A stretch of 64,000 nt of DNA, taken from assembly GCF_900176595.1 (NCBI RefSeq), contig NZ_LT838813.1:4234001-4298000 (forward strand). Direction: 5' to 3'. A program made the translations under genes and the position numbers. This document shows positions 17,515 to 26,822 of the stretch, in pieces. How positions within the stretch are numbered: the first letter of the stretch is position 1; each line of letters begins with the position of its first letter. The notes below the pieces were generated by a model that did no database searches, was not told the origin of the DNA, and saw only the letters and a program-made list of their open reading frames with translations. Source of the stretch: Aquiflexum balticum DSM 16537. GTDB lineage: Bacteria; Bacteroidota; Bacteroidia; Cytophagales; Cyclobacteriaceae.

Positions 17515-18888
17515 CTAAGGAAGTAATTCGATGACATTTGAAGCAAAATCATTGATACTGAATTCTCCTTTGGGCGTAAAGCCGAGCCGGACGATTACCA
17601 GATCCTTTGAAGGAATGACCAAAATCCATTGCCCTTCAAATCCACCTGCGTAAAATGCATCATTGGGGAGCTTGGATAACAGTTTCTCTTCCGGGTGATT
17701 GGAATTGCCGGCATTGAGCCACCATTGTGCACCATATTCACCCATTGGAGCGGCAGTTGTGGGTGTGGTGGCGAATTCCACCCATTCTTCCGACAGGATC
17801 TGTTCGCCAAGCCAATTCCCTTTTTCCAACATCAATAAACCCAACCTTGCAAAATCCCTTCCAGGCGCAAAGACAAAAGAAGACCCCACGAAGGTTCCTG
17901 AAGCATCTTTTTCCATGACGGTATTGTGCATGCCTATTTTGTAAAACAAACCTTCATAAGGCAAGCGTTGGTAATTTTCCTCTCCAAGTTGATTGCGTAA
18001 TATTTTGGAAATGATATTGGTGGTGCCACTGGAATAATAAAAGTAGGTTCCGGGCTCATATTTCAATGGTTTAGCTGCAGCGATAGCGGCGGCGTCAGGC
18101 TTGAGGAAAAGCATATTGGTTGCATCGGAAACCCCGCCATAATCTTCTACCCAATCCAGACCATTTGTGGCCTGTAGCATGTTTTTTAGGTTTATGGTTT
18201 TCCTTTCATCTGTCCAATCCGGAAGCAAACCGTTTTGGTCCAAGTTAAAAACATCCCTATCCACTTGTAATCCCACCAAGTTGCTGATGATACTTTTTCC
18301 CATGGACCAACTGGTATGTTTGGTATTGATTGTATGGTCGTTGCCATAGCCTTCAGCCACCAATTCACCTTTGTGCAAAACCACTATCATATGGGTCAAA
18401 TGGGTCTTTTTAACTGAATCTTCCAATTCGATATCGATCAAATCCTGGATCTTCTGGTATTGGGGAAGGTTCAGGATGGAATCGTTGAGCCTGTCTCCAT
18501 TTGGCCAACTCACGGTGTCCTGACTCCAATTGGGTTTTGGTACTTCATAATAAACCTGATTTCTGACTTCTTCTTCATCCATCCCGGACAACAATGTGCA
18601 TCCCTGACCATCTCGGTATATGGCCACCCTTTCTGCCAAGCCAAAAACACTTCCTGTTACTTTTTTTCCTTCCCGGTCTACTTCAAAATCTCCCAAATTG
18701 ATCGGGAAAGCCCTTAATTCCTGACTCATCACCGAGTTTTCATCCCGCTCGCCAAGGAAAATACAACTGCACATGATTTTTGATCCGTAGGAACTGATCA
18801 GAGGAAATGATTTCCAGGCATAGTTGATGCCGTAGGCTAAGCCGGCCAAGAGGATTAGAAGGATTGAATAAAGGATTTTCTTTTTCAT
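17515..18888 (-). CDS. Serine hydrolase, class C beta-lactamase family
   Basis: 457 residues with an N-terminal membrane anchor or signal (KKILYSILLILLAGLAYG). The beta-lactamase fold is supported by the S-x-x-K motif SWSMGKS (Ser195, Lys198) and the tyrosine motif YYSSGTTN near Tyr285; a GGFEGQWILVIPSKDLVIVRLG block near the end fits the H/KxG-containing strand. The insertion between mature N-terminus and active site resembles the 6-aminohexanoate-dimer hydrolase/EstB branch, so the substrate may be an amide or ester rather than a beta-lactam. Genomic context gives no substrate: the neighbour DUF305 gene is convergent, 30 bases away. Confidence 0.85.
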   Translation of the reverse strand: MKKKILYSILLILLAGLAYGINYAWKSFPLISSYGSKIMCSCIFLGERDENSVMSQELRAFPINLGDFEVDREGKKVTGSVFGLAERVAIYRDGQGCTLLSGMDEEEVRNQVYYEVPKPNWSQDTVSWPNGDRLNDSILNLPQYQKIQDLIDIELEDSVKKTHLTHMIVVLHKGELVAEGYGNDHTINTKHTSWSMGKSIISNLVGLQVDRDVFNLDQNGLLPDWTDERKTINLKNMLQATNGLDWVEDYGGVSDATNMLFLKPDAAAIAAAKPLKYEPGTYFYYSSGTTNIISKILRNQLGEENYQRLPYEGLFYKIGMHNTVMEKDASGTFVGSSFVFAPGRDFARLGLLMLEKGNWLGEQILSEEWVEFATTPTTAAPMGEYGAQWWLNAGNSNHPEEKLLSKLPNDAFYAGGFEGQWILVIPSKDLVIVRLGFTPKGEFSINDFASNVIELLP

Positions 18889-19017
18889 AGGGTTGGATGT
18901 AGGGGTGGTTTTGTTTTGGAAACAGCAATTTGAATTGTTCCTTAAATGTAATTTTTATTCAAATTGAGTGATCACAATTGATAAAAATTGTTCAAAAATT
19001 TTTCTGCTAATAGGGTT

Positions 19018-19065
19018 GGTCAAAAGCTTTTTTGACCTTAGCATTGATTTGAAACTCTATTTTTG
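19018..19065 (+). promoter_or_regulatory. Palindromic operator candidate and -7 box before the TonB operon
   Basis: The inverted repeat GGTCAAAAGCTTTTTTGACC (19018-19037; 8-bp arms) lies just before a TATTTTTG box at 19058-19065 that fits the Bacteroidetes -7 consensus TAnnTTTG. The palindrome would cover the -33 region, so repressor binding is plausible. A TTG at ideal spacing is not present. Confidence 0.4.
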
Positions 19066-19127
19066 GTGTGAAAGGAACTTTGACAGTTGAGGATATTATG
19101 AATATATTTGAATCAATGCTGGATTTT

Positions 19128-19430
19128 ATGAAAATAGCTGTAGCCTATTTCTTACTACTTTTCATTTGCCTCATCATGATGCAACCCATCTTGGCACAAC
19201 CTCAATGTGCTCAGCATGAAGCGCATTGCAGTGATGAAAAAGAGGAAAATCCTGCCTGTTGTCCGCCATTTTCCCTTTGTTCCTGTAGTTCAGTTTGGTT
19301 TTTGAAGGAAACAGTACATCTCGATTTGATTCCAAAATCTTACATCTTTAAAGTATTTAACTCAACGTTAGCGCAACTTTCACCAAGGTTGATCAGCAGT
19401 CATTTTTGGCATCCACCTAAACAAGGCTGA
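19128..19430 (+). CDS. DUF6660-like small Cys/His-rich exported protein
   Basis: Taking the ATG at 19128 gives 100 residues with a proper signal peptide (MKIAVAYFLLLFICLIMMQPILAQ). The frame is open upstream to a GTG at 19068, but that would put extra residues before the signal. The mature part is Cys/His-rich (CAQHEAHCSDEKEENPACC, then LCSC) and ends in SHFWHPPKQG. This layout, with a C-terminal W-x-P-P-K, matches the small DUF6660 proteins found before TonB receptors in Bacteroidota. The receptor follows after 64 bases. A periplasmic metal-binding or sensing role for the receptor is likely but unproven. Confidence 0.6.
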   Translation: MKIAVAYFLLLFICLIMMQPILAQPQCAQHEAHCSDEKEENPACCPPFSLCSCSSVWFLKETVHLDLIPKSYIFKVFNSTLAQLSPRLISSHFWHPPKQG

Positions 19431-19494
19431 TTTTTTCCTCCGGGTATTTTCACCCTTTCTTTTATTTTCAAAAAATCTAAACTCCTTTAACATC

Positions 19495-21666
19495 ATGGGA
19501 AAAATATTCCTGTATATGATGCTGTTTGGTTTTTGGGCAAATCAATTAATCGCCCAAGGTCAAGAGCTCAAAATAAAAATCGTTGATGAACATAGTCAAG
19601 AGGCAATTCCTGGAGCCTTGATTCAATTGAAAGGCAGTGAAATAGCGGGCATCTCAGATGCACAGGGGACTGTGACGCTTGAAGGCTTGCCATTGGGCAA
19701 AGGTACCTTAGCTGTTAGCTTTCTGGGTTACGAAAGCCAATCCATAAAATTTGAACTTCCGCTTCCTGTGGATTACCTTCTCATTTCGCTCCATGAGGAG
19801 CACGAGGAGTTGGATGAAATCATGGTCGTTTCCACTAGAAGTTCACGCACAATTGCCGATATACCCACGCGGATAGAGGTGATTGCTGGTGAGGAATTGG
19901 ACGAAAAAGCCAATATGAAACCCGGTGATATCAGGATGATATTGAGTGAAAGTACAGGTGTCATGGTTCAGATAACTTCACCCACCTCTGCCAATGCAAG
20001 CATCAGGATCCAGGGTCTTGATGGCAGATACACCCAATTGCTCAAAGATGGTTTTCCCCTGTATTCAGGAGCCGCTTCAGGCCTTTCACTGCTACAAATC
20101 CCACCGTTGGATTTACAGCAAGTAGAGCTCATCAAGGGATCTGCATCCACGCTTTATGGAGGAGGAGCTATTGCCGGATTGGTCAATTTGATCTCCAAAA
20201 GACCAAAAATGGAAGGGGAAACAAGTTTTTTGTTGAACGGAACCAATGCAGGTGGATTTGATATATCCGCGTTTCATGGGAAAAGAAGTGAAAAATGGGG
20301 TACTACTTTGTTTGGTGCATTTAATTCCAATCAACCTTATGACCCTGCTGATATCGGATTATCTGCCATTCCCAAATTCAACAGATTTACTTTCAATCCT
20401 AAAGTTTTTATGTACCCAAATAAACGTACTGAGGCCGAATTGGGGATTAATCTCAACTATGAAGACAGAAAAGGGGGCAACATGCAGTTGCTCAGAGGGA
20501 ATGAAAGTAATCCCAATGCTTTTTTTGAAAACAATGAAAGTTTCCGAATCAATTCACAATTGGAAGTCAATCACCGGTTTTCAGAAAGCAGAAAAATCCA
20601 ATTCAAAAATGCGATCAACCACTTTGACAGAAAGTTGAGCTCAGGTGACTATGTTTTCCATGGAAGGCAGCAGGCAAGTTTTTCGGAACTTAATTACAGA
20701 CAGGATGGGGAGACTTCGGATTGGGTTTTCGGGGCAAATCTTTGGACAGAATCCTTCACAGAGATTGATGCAAATCTTGATCGGAGTTATTCCTTACAGA
20801 CCATTGGATTATTTGCCCAAAATACCTGGGATTTGGATTCCAAGTGGATTTTGGAGTCGGGGTTGAGAACAGATTATGTACCGGATTTTGGCTGGGCGGT
20901 ATTGCCCAGAATTGGGCTACTTTGGAAAGTAAATCCAGCCTTTTCATCAAGGATTGGGGGAGGCTTGGGCTACAAGGCCCCTACAATTTTCACCGAGGAA
21001 ACAGAAAGGCTGCAATTTAGAAATGTATTGCCAATCGATCCTGCAAGCAATGTTTTGGAACGGAGCTATGGTTTGAATTGGGATCTTAATTATAGGACCG
21101 GCCTATTCGATGAACAATTGTTTTTGAGTATCAATCACCTGTTTTTCTATACCTATTTGGATAGGCCTCTTTTGCTGAGTGAGCCTGTAGATGAGTTTTA
21201 TAGCTTGGAAAACATCAATGGATTTGCAGATACCAAAGGAATGGAGACCAATATCAAATGGGAATGGAAAGATTTCAAATGGTTTATAGGATATACCTTC
21301 ACCGATGCCAACATCTCCAATAATGGTCAACGTGGAGTATATCCCTTGAATCCCAAGCACCGGATCAATTCTGTCCTGTTCTACGAAGTCCATGAAAGTG
21401 TGAAAATAGGCTGGGAGACCTATTATTTTTCCAAGCAGGTATTGAGTGATGGCAGTATTGGGCAGGAATATTTGATCATGGGATTTATGGCAGAAAAGAT
21501 TTGGGAGAATTTTTCCCTATACATCAATTTCGAAAATTTCCTGGATGCCAGGCAGACCAGGTTTGATTCCATATTTACGGGAAGTATTGATAATCCTGCC
21601 TTCAGGGAAATATATGCTCCTTTGGATGGATTTGTGATTAATGGGGGGATTAAAATTAGGCTTTAA
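19495..21666 (+). CDS. TonB-dependent outer-membrane receptor
   Basis: 723 residues. Signal peptide (about 1-20), then a CarbopepD-reg-2-like domain (KIKIVDEHSQEAIPGALIQL to FLGYESQSIKF, about 25-87), a short linker with the TonB-box-like region DEIMVVSTRSSRT, the plug domain (about 115-230, including IRIQGLDGRYTQLLKDGFPLY and the LIKGSASTLYGGGAIAGLVNLISKRP strand), and a 22-strand barrel to the C-terminal aromatic-poor end IKIRL. At 723 residues it is of siderophore/metal-receptor size and not a SusC-type transporter; no SusD gene follows. The upstream Cys/His-rich protein and palindromic operator suggest metal (possibly copper or iron chelate) uptake; the ligand cannot be read from sequence. 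Confidence 0.9.
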   Translation: MGKIFLYMMLFGFWANQLIAQGQELKIKIVDEHSQEAIPGALIQLKGSEIAGISDAQGTVTLEGLPLGKGTLAVSFLGYESQSIKFELPLPVDYLLISLHEEHEELDEIMVVSTRSSRTIADIPTRIEVIAGEELDEKANMKPGDIRMILSESTGVMVQITSPTSANASIRIQGLDGRYTQLLKDGFPLYSGAASGLSLLQIPPLDLQQVELIKGSASTLYGGGAIAGLVNLISKRPKMEGETSFLLNGTNAGGFDISAFHGKRSEKWGTTLFGAFNSNQPYDPADIGLSAIPKFNRFTFNPKVFMYPNKRTEAELGINLNYEDRKGGNMQLLRGNESNPNAFFENNESFRINSQLEVNHRFSESRKIQFKNAINHFDRKLSSGDYVFHGRQQASFSELNYRQDGETSDWVFGANLWTESFTEIDANLDRSYSLQTIGLFAQNTWDLDSKWILESGLRTDYVPDFGWAVLPRIGLLWKVNPAFSSRIGGGLGYKAPTIFTEETERLQFRNVLPIDPASNVLERSYGLNWDLNYRTGLFDEQLFLSINHLFFYTYLDRPLLLSEPVDEFYSLENINGFADTKGMETNIKWEWKDFKWFIGYTFTDANISNNGQRGVYPLNPKHRINSVLFYEVHESVKIGWETYYFSKQVLSDGSIGQEYLIMGFMAEKIWENFSLYINFENFLDARQTRFDSIFTGSIDNPAFREIYAPLDGFVINGGIKIRL

Positions 21667-21813
21667 CTAATTAGCTAATATGTGAAATAAAATATTATTT
21701 TAAAGTAGGGTTGAATAAGGCTAAGTACTTAGCGATTATTCTGCCCTACATTAATTGACATTGCTGGAAGTTGTTCTTTCAGATAAATTGATGAAAAATG
21801 AAAAAAAATATGA

Positions 21814-24057
21814 TCAAACATTAATTTCCGAGATGAAAGGCTGCTTATACATCCTTTTCCCGGTTGCCTTATACAAAGCATTGGCCAAAGCGGCAAACAA
21901 CGGAGGATAACCGGGTTCCCCCAAACCTGTTGGATCAATATGGTTTTCCACAAAATGGGTTTCGATTACTTTTGGTGCTTCCCTCATACGGATCATCCGG
22001 TATCGGTCAAAATTATTTTTATCAGGGATTCCTTGGTTGAATTTCAATTCTCCATACATGGCAGTTCCTATAGCGTCCACTACTGCCCCTTCACAGAGGT
22101 TCCTTGCTGCATCGGGATTGATAATCAGACCACAGTCCAAAGCCTGCACCACTTTTTCTACTTGCACTTGTCCGTTCACCATTTTCAGATCAAGAACCTG
22201 TGCAGCATAGCTATTATGGCAGAAATAGGCTGAAACACCTCTGGAAATTCCCGCTTCGTGTTGACCCCAATTGGATTTTTCTTTTACCAGTTGCAAAACC
22301 CCAGCGTAGCGATCAGGGTCGTAGTCATTATTTTCACCAACCGGATTTTGCTTTGCTTTTTTTAAAAGCTCCAAACGAAAATCAATCGGATCTTTTCCTA
22401 TTGCTTCTGCAATTTCATCCAAAAAGGATTGTTCGGCTGCGGCAATAAAATTGGATCTTGGTGCTCGGAAAGAGCCAACAGTAATGTTGGAAGGAACAAT
22501 CCATTCTTCAGCCCAATAATTTTCTATTGCACCGGCAGGGAAACGGTTGGGATAGGTGGGGGGCTCAACCAATCCTCCGGCATTCACATGAAATCCAATA
22601 AGCTTGTTTTTTTCATCCAAAGCTGCCCGATAAGTAGCCTGGTAAGCAGGACGGTAAATACCTCCGGTCATATCATCTTCACGGCTGTACATCAGCTTGA
22701 CAGGGGCATTGACTTTTTGGGAAATCACTGCTGCCTCAATCAACCAATGGGCATAGGAACGTCGGCCATAGCCACCGCCCAATCGGGTCATTTCGATATG
22801 AATATTTTCAATAGGAACTCCCAATCGCGAGGAAAGTGCCTTTTCGGTGAGTTCAGGTTTCTGTAAAGGTCCGGCACATTCGACTTTATTTCCCTGCACA
22901 TGGGCAAAGAAATTCATCGGTTCCATGCAGTTGTGTGCAAGGAATGGGCCGTTGTAAGTCTTTTCTATGATTTTTGAAGCGTTTTTAAAGGCCATTTCCG
23001 GATTCCCGTCTTTTCGGACCGTTCGGGCTTTTTGGGAAGCTTCGGTCATTTTTTGTAGTTGTTGAGGTTCACTTTCCAAACCACCCGGAATGGTCCTCAA
23101 TTCTTTACGACCGTTCCAATCCCGCTTTTCTTCATAAGTAGGGAAAGTTTCCCATTCTACTTTGACAGCTTTTTTCGCATTCATGACTTCCCAAGTAGTA
23201 TTCCCTACAATGGCTACCAAATCAGTGAAACTTGTAGTATCAAAAAAAGTCCGCTCATAATCATCCTGGTGGGATTTGATCTGGAAAACATCTTTGATAC
23301 CAGGCGTGGCCATGGCCTCTGTAGCATCAAAAGATTTCAATCGCAGTCCATGGGCAGGTGGGTGGATAATCATGGCAATCAACATGCCCTCTTTTTTGTA
23401 ATCCACACCAAAAAGTGGTTTGCCTGTGACTATATTTTTGGCCTCTACATTTTTCCTGGAAGTGCCAACTATGTTAAAATCCTTAATCTCCTTTAATTTG
23501 ACCTCTTCAGGGATAGGAAGGGTAGCTGCTAAGGTGGCTAATTCTCCGTAATGGACTTTTTTCTTATTTCCTGAATGAATAACGAAACCGGCTTCCGTTG
23601 TAATTTCAGATGCAGGTACATTCCAGGTTTGCGCTGCGGCATTGATTATTAATTGCCTTGCAGTAGCTCCCGCTTTTCTTAATATTGGCCAACCTAACCG
23701 GATAGCCTGACTTCCTCCAATAAACTGACGGGTGAAGTTGTCGGTATCCAAAGGAGCTTGTTCCACAACCACTTTAGACCAATCCGCATCCAATTCCTCT
23801 GCCACGATCATAGGCATGCCTGTTTTAACATTTTGACCGCCTTCCGGATTGGGAGACATGATGGTGATCAAGCCATTGTCACCAATTCTGATAAAGCCAT
23901 TGATCCTGATCCATTCCTCCGGCATTCCAAGTACTTCCTCTTCCGCATCAGGTTTACAGCTTGCCAGCCAACCCACACTCATCAACAATCCTCCTCCAGC
24001 AAGAGCGGATACTTTGAGAAAGGAGCGACGGTTGAGGAAAGTTTTAGTTAAAGACAT
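21814..24057 (-). CDS. Second molybdopterin-binding large subunit, paralogue without small subunit
   Basis: 747 residues, a close paralogue of the protein at 13271-15538 along its full length, sharing the Tat signal (NRRSFLKVSALAGGG), the GGGYGRRSYAHWLIEAA and GSFRAPRSNFIAAAEQSFLDE blocks, and the catalytic glutamate (Glu714 in GLGEPGYPP). It should be an exported molybdenum hydroxylase of the same class. Unlike its paralogue it has no 2Fe-2S gene before or after it: upstream are 334 bases to the stop of a flavodoxin gene remnant. It might share the IorA-like subunit encoded 8 kb away, or an unlinked one. The key motifs are intact, so it is not an obvious pseudogene. Similar duplicates occur in Cytophagales. 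Confidence 0.88.
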   Translation of the reverse strand: MSLTKTFLNRRSFLKVSALAGGGLLMSVGWLASCKPDAEEEVLGMPEEWIRINGFIRIGDNGLITIMSPNPEGGQNVKTGMPMIVAEELDADWSKVVVEQAPLDTDNFTRQFIGGSQAIRLGWPILRKAGATARQLIINAAAQTWNVPASEITTEAGFVIHSGNKKKVHYGELATLAATLPIPEEVKLKEIKDFNIVGTSRKNVEAKNIVTGKPLFGVDYKKEGMLIAMIIHPPAHGLRLKSFDATEAMATPGIKDVFQIKSHQDDYERTFFDTTSFTDLVAIVGNTTWEVMNAKKAVKVEWETFPTYEEKRDWNGRKELRTIPGGLESEPQQLQKMTEASQKARTVRKDGNPEMAFKNASKIIEKTYNGPFLAHNCMEPMNFFAHVQGNKVECAGPLQKPELTEKALSSRLGVPIENIHIEMTRLGGGYGRRSYAHWLIEAAVISQKVNAPVKLMYSREDDMTGGIYRPAYQATYRAALDEKNKLIGFHVNAGGLVEPPTYPNRFPAGAIENYWAEEWIVPSNITVGSFRAPRSNFIAAAEQSFLDEIAEAIGKDPIDFRLELLKKAKQNPVGENNDYDPDRYAGVLQLVKEKSNWGQHEAGISRGVSAYFCHNSYAAQVLDLKMVNGQVQVEKVVQALDCGLIINPDAARNLCEGAVVDAIGTAMYGELKFNQGIPDKNNFDRYRMIRMREAPKVIETHFVENHIDPTGLGEPGYPPLFAALANALYKATGKRMYKQPFISEINV

Positions 24058-24267
24058 ATGGATTTTGGATAGATTATTCTTACAATTTATTGAAGAATTA
24101 AACCAATTTCAAGGAGAGTTTTATTGATTGCTTCAATGGTTTACATTACATCGGATTTTTAAATATCCCTTTTTCTTCTATTCAAAGATTTTTTCCTTAC
24201 GAAATTCAAACAAGGCCTAGGCAATCTTAAATTTGTTGATGAAAATTTGAAAGAATTTTTTATCAAA

Positions 24268-24888
24268 TCAATCCATAAAAAACCCGATTTTCTTCAGCCA
24301 ATTCCCAACAAGATTCCTGACTTCAATTTCTTTTTCTCCCTCCATCACAAAAAGTAAACCATCACGTTCTGATCCGCCACGGACAGAAAATCATTCCAGA
24401 ACCTTACTGTTAGGGCAAAGCTCGGCAATATTATCAAAGCTGCTTCCGATGCCATATCCCCCGTTGGTATTAAAGGGAATGACTGTTTTTTCGCCTAGGT
24501 TATTTTCTTTTAGAAAGCTTTTCATGGGTGGTGGCAATTGCATTCCCCAAGTCGGGAAACCCAAGAATACCACCTCGTAATGCGCCAGATTTGGAATATG
24601 GGTTTTTAGCTGAGGGAGAAATCCAGTTTCATTTTCTCTTGCCACCTGCGCTACGATTGCTTGATAATTTTCAGGGTAGGGATTTTCCAATTCCAGTTCC
24701 AACAAATCTCCACCTACCTTTTCATGAATCATTTTCGCAACCGCTTTAGTGTTTTTGGTTCGTGATAGATAGATTATGAGGATTTTTTTTGGTTCGAACT
24801 TGGGTTTTACAGATTGGTCTGATGGATTTGTCTGGAAGGAACCAACCAAAGACGTTAACAAAAAAGCAAACAGAAGAAAAACCCTCAT
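24268..24888 (-). pseudogene. Flavodoxin interrupted by one in-frame TGA
   Basis: Residues 1-165 form an exported flavodoxin-like protein: signal (MRVFLLFAFLLTSLVG), FMN phosphate loop ILIIYLSRTKNTKAVA, and the FLGFPTWGMQLPPPMKSFL and IPFNTNGGYGIGSSF loops of the Flavodoxin_4 family. The frame stops at TGA 24391-24393, directly after PNSKVLE. Reading through, the same frame continues for 40 more sense codons to TGA 24268-24270, with FSVRGGSERDGLLF and IEVRNLVGNWLKKIGF, which is the expected C-terminal strand and helix of the family. A family-typical glycine codon GGA at the stop position would restore it (GGA to TGA is one change). Either a recent nonsense mutation or a sequencing error; the protein of 165 residues would lack the last strand and helix. 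Confidence 0.75.
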
Positions 24889-24902
24889 ATCAGGATTATT
24901 TT

Positions 24903-25343
24903 TTATTCATTGGGTCTAGTCAGCCTGGTAAATGACATGCCGCCCATTTTCCAACCATCTTCTTTTTTGATGTAGACTTCCATGACCATAAATGGATTAA
25001 TTACTTCATTTCCTCCCACCACAGCAGTAAGGGTAATTCTATTCAATAGTATGGCAGTATTGCCTATGAATTCCACAGATGTTTCATAGATTTTGGCATC
25101 TTTATAATGAATACCACCTGAGCGTATGATGGCCACCTCCCGGTCTTTCCCCCAAGTGCCTCCCATATGGACAAAAACTGATTTTTCATCAAAAAGCGCT
25201 GCTAATCTGTCGGCATCTTTGTCTGCCATCCATTTCCATTTGTCTTTGGAAAGTTGAGTGATTTCCTGTTCTTCAGCATGTTGCGCTATGCTCAGCGTCG
25301 AAGTTAACAAGAATGCGATTAATCCAATTAGTGTCCTTTTCAT
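24903..25343 (-). CDS. NTF2-like (SnoaL/DUF4440-type) exported protein, copy 2
   Basis: 146 residues from the ATG at 25341-25343, which gives a clean signal peptide (MKRTLIGLIAFLLTSTLSIAQ); the frame is open further upstream into the neighbouring gene's end, but that would bury the signal. The mature part is a nuclear transport factor 2 fold: KDKWKWMADKDADRLAALFDEKSVFVHMGGTWGKDREVAIIRSG, then beta strands ending in VYIKKEDGWKMGGMSFTR. Family members are small-molecule binding or isomerase-like; no specific reaction can be given. It lies 25 bases downstream of a clear paralogue and 14 bases upstream of the flavodoxin gene, so the three probably form an operon. Confidence 0.8.
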   Translation of the reverse strand: MKRTLIGLIAFLLTSTLSIAQHAEEQEITQLSKDKWKWMADKDADRLAALFDEKSVFVHMGGTWGKDREVAIIRSGGIHYKDAKIYETSVEFIGNTAILLNRITLTAVVGGNEVINPFMVMEVYIKKEDGWKMGGMSFTRLTRPNE

Positions 25344-25368
25344 TGTTTTTTTTAAACTTCCCCTTACT

Positions 25369-25821
25369 TTATTTTTGAATTTCATGAGTGTCCCGGACAC
25401 TGCTGAAGGTCAAAGCCAGCATTTTCCAGTCTGAGCCTTCTTTTTGGTAGACTTCAGTTACGGTAAATTCGGTTACAACATCATTGCCTCTTACCTCGGC
25501 AGTTAATGTGATTCGGTTCCAAACGACAGCCGTGTTTCCGACGATCTCAACGGCTGTATCTTTTACGTCCGCTTTCTTGTACCAAATACTTCCCGTTTCA
25601 ATGATTTCGAGTTCCCTTGCTGTTGTCCATGTTCCGCTCATGTGGACGAATTTGGCATTTGGGTGGAAGAGGGGAGTGAGTTTTTCAATATCCTTGTCAG
25701 CCATCCATTGCCATTTATCCATGGAAAGTTGGATGATTTCTTTTTCTATTGTGGACTTCTGTGCATAAGACCAAGTGGCTGTCAGGATAAATAAGGTCAA
25801 TCCAAACAATACATTTTTCAT
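25369..25821 (-). CDS. NTF2-like (SnoaL/DUF4440-type) exported protein, copy 1
   Basis: 150 residues with a signal peptide (MKNVLFGLTLFILTATWSYAQ) and the same NTF2-like fold as the next gene. The alignment is gap-poor: LSMDKWQWMADKDIEKLTPLFHPNAKFVHMSGTW versus LSKDKWKWMADKDADRLAALFDEKSVFVHMGGTW. The pair arose by tandem duplication. Conserved W-x-W-M-A-D and F-V-H-M line the likely pocket. It is first in a putative operon with copy 2 and the flavodoxin. A divergent or upstream AraC-type regulator gene, in the same orientation 104 bases away, may control it; NTF2/flavodoxin/AraC groupings are common in Bacteroidota redox-stress clusters, but the function here is unknown. Confidence 0.82.
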   Translation of the reverse strand: MKNVLFGLTLFILTATWSYAQKSTIEKEIIQLSMDKWQWMADKDIEKLTPLFHPNAKFVHMSGTWTTARELEIIETGSIWYKKADVKDTAVEIVGNTAVVWNRITLTAEVRGNDVVTEFTVTEVYQKEGSDWKMLALTFSSVRDTHEIQK

Positions 25822-25925
25822 AGTTTTTATATTTAAATTTTCTCGATTATCAAGTTCTATAATACATAAAGCTCTTTTTATTTCATAAACCTTTCAAGCC
25901 TGTCTTCTTGGACTTAAAGTTTCAG

Positions 25926-26822
25926 CTAGACCTCCCTAAATTTAAGCGGACTGGTATCTACATGTTTTTTAAAGAAATTATTGAAGTGCGTCACTTCCGT
26001 AAAACCCAATGCAAACGCAATTTCCCCCACATTCCATTTGCTGTGCTTAAGGAGTACCTTAGATTCCTGCACCAAGCGATCGGCAATAATTTGGGAAGTG
26101 GTCTTTCCGGTCACTTCTTTTACTGCGCGGTTAAGGTGGTTGACATGAACATTGAGGTGTTCTGCAAAATCAGAAGCTGACCTGAGTTCTATTTTGGGAT
26201 GGTTGTCCTCAACCGGAAATTGCCGTTCCAAAAGTTCGGTAAACATGGCAGTAATCCGGTGTGAAGCATTGAAAGGTTGCCTGTCGTTCAGCGTATTGGG
26301 CTGTAACTTGAGTCCATAATGAATCAACTCAAAAATGTGGTTGCGGATACTGTCGTACTTGTATTTATAATCAGATTTGAAATCCGTCTCCATTTTTTGA
26401 AAAAGGGTCTCGATTTCCAATACCTGCTCATCTGAAAGCTCGAAAACATGGTTGCCTGTAGGTTGGAAAATTTCGTACAGCATGATATTTCCAAAATGAC
26501 TCATAAAATGCTGATTGAAAATGCAGTATTGCCCCTTCAGCACCTCATGGTGTTCCCATTTATATGGAATCATGGGATTTGAAAAAGATAGTGCCTGTTT
26601 TTTTACTTCAATTACCTGATCTGCATAAAAAACCGAACTATTTCCTTTGACCAACATGATTTTGTAAAAATCCCTGCGGCGGTAGGGGATAGTCGTCTGT
26701 TTTCCATGAGAATAAGGCTCTAATTGAAACATATTGAAATGTCCTATATCATTCCGGATATTTTCAGGTAGCCAATTGAATTTCCTTTTGTAGAATTCTT
26801 CTAAACTTTCTGGTTTGTCCAT
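25926..26822 (-). CDS. AraC-family transcriptional regulator
   Basis: 298 residues. The C-terminal about 100 residues form the two helix-turn-helix AraC domain: ASDFAEHLNVHVNHLNRAVKEVTGKTTSQIIADRLVQESKVLL, then the second motif WNVGEIAFALGFTEVTHFNNFFKKHVDTSPLKFR, with the usual G-F-x-E and F-F-K-K-H signature. The N-terminal about 180 residues resemble a cupin-like sensing domain (HGKQTTIPYRRRDFYKIMLVKGNSSVFYADQ). It is encoded upstream of the NTF2-like/flavodoxin group in the same direction and may activate it. Effector unknown. Confidence 0.88.
   Translation of the reverse strand: MDKPESLEEFYKRKFNWLPENIRNDIGHFNMFQLEPYSHGKQTTIPYRRRDFYKIMLVKGNSSVFYADQVIEVKKQALSFSNPMIPYKWEHHEVLKGQYCIFNQHFMSHFGNIMLYEIFQPTGNHVFELSDEQVLEIETLFQKMETDFKSDYKYKYDSIRNHIFELIHYGLKLQPNTLNDRQPFNASHRITAMFTELLERQFPVEDNHPKIELRSASDFAEHLNVHVNHLNRAVKEVTGKTTSQIIADRLVQESKVLLKHSKWNVGEIAFALGFTEVTHFNNFFKKHVDTSPLKFREV

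Noticed and set aside
24391..24393. TGA in flavodoxin as selenocysteine codon
   Set aside because: The family has glycine at this place, no SECIS-like stem was seen directly downstream and no selenoprotein genes are present.
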